64,000 bases of DNA. It comes from Synaphobranchus kaupii. Its lineage: Eukaryota > Chordata > Actinopteri > Anguilliformes > Synaphobranchidae. A program made the position numbers and the translations under genes. The stretch's first letter is position 1; each line of letters starts with the position of its first letter. A model generated the notes under the pieces. It was not told the origin of the DNA. It saw nothing but the letters and a program-made list of their open reading frames with translations, and did not search any database. Positions 63,883-64,000 of this stretch are shown in pieces. The stretch is taken from contig CM056377.1 of NCBI GenBank assembly GCA_029718625.1, positions 31,633,033 to 31,697,032 of the forward strand. Reading direction: 5' to 3'.

Positions 63883-64000
63883 GGATAATATTTAAATATT
63901 TAAATTAAACAATTTATTGATCATAAATGTGAGGCTATGTTGCAAATATCACATTATATGTATGGGAAAATAAATTTGTGCGTTTATGCTTTTAGCAGCA

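Larger units (their letters stand above)
60516..64000. other. MYDGF upstream flank, no gene seen
   Basis: The first few hundred bases should hold the MYDGF promoter, but no clear core element was identified. The rest is AT-rich with repeat fragments. No exon-like text was recognised on either strand. Confidence 0.5.

Overview
This window is a piece of a teleost fish nuclear genome. The evidence is multi-exon genes with GT-AG introns, vertebrate protein sequences, long (AC)n microsatellites, a Tc1 element of fish type, and fragments of the tail shared by many fish SINEs and LINEs. There are no operons, CRISPR arrays or prokaryotic signals. The exact species cannot be told from the window.

Layout, left to right. 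(1) 325-9574, plus: the last eleven coding exons of nicalin (NCLN; start lies left of the window), with a 1.8-kb 41-bp minisatellite in one intron and an almost complete Tc1 transposon in another. (2) 15684-26010, minus: all six coding exons of ceramide synthase 1 (CERS1). NCLN and CERS1 are tail to tail and their probable poly(A) signals lie about 60 bp apart near 11.75-11.82 kb. (3) 28330-32828, minus: all ten coding exons of COPE (epsilon-COP), with a hAT MITE and a long (AC)n in intron 8. (4) 33-37 kb: repeat-rich intergenic DNA with a broken Tc1 element carrying nested insertions. (5) 43661-44221, plus: TNFAIP8L1 in one main coding exon, with a candidate upstream coding exon at 41393-41423 and a possible noncoding first exon near 37.2-37.5 kb. 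(6) 52463-54716, plus: a two-exon gene of the Largen (PRR16)/INSYN1 family with a long N-terminal extension. (7) 56972-60515, minus: all six coding exons of MYDGF, ending in an HDEL ER-retrieval signal. (8) 60.5-64 kb: no gene seen, only repeat fragments.

The genes do not form one pathway, although NCLN, COPE, CERS1 and MYDGF all act in the ER/early secretory system: an ER membrane-protein insertion complex subunit, the COPI coat, an ER lipid synthase and an ER/Golgi-retained growth factor. The shared feature is chromosomal: their human counterparts lie on 19p, in separate places (NCLN, TNFAIP8L1 and MYDGF in 19p13.3; CERS1 and COPE in 19p13.11). The Largen-like gene has no human neighbour that I know of there, but PRR16 lies near TNFAIP8 on human chromosome 5. 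This suggests an ancient duplicate kept in fish and lost in mammals.

Splice sites and reading phases were worked out by hand. For the five recognised protein-coding genes the phases join without gaps. UTRs, promoters and poly(A) sites are inferences from motifs only.
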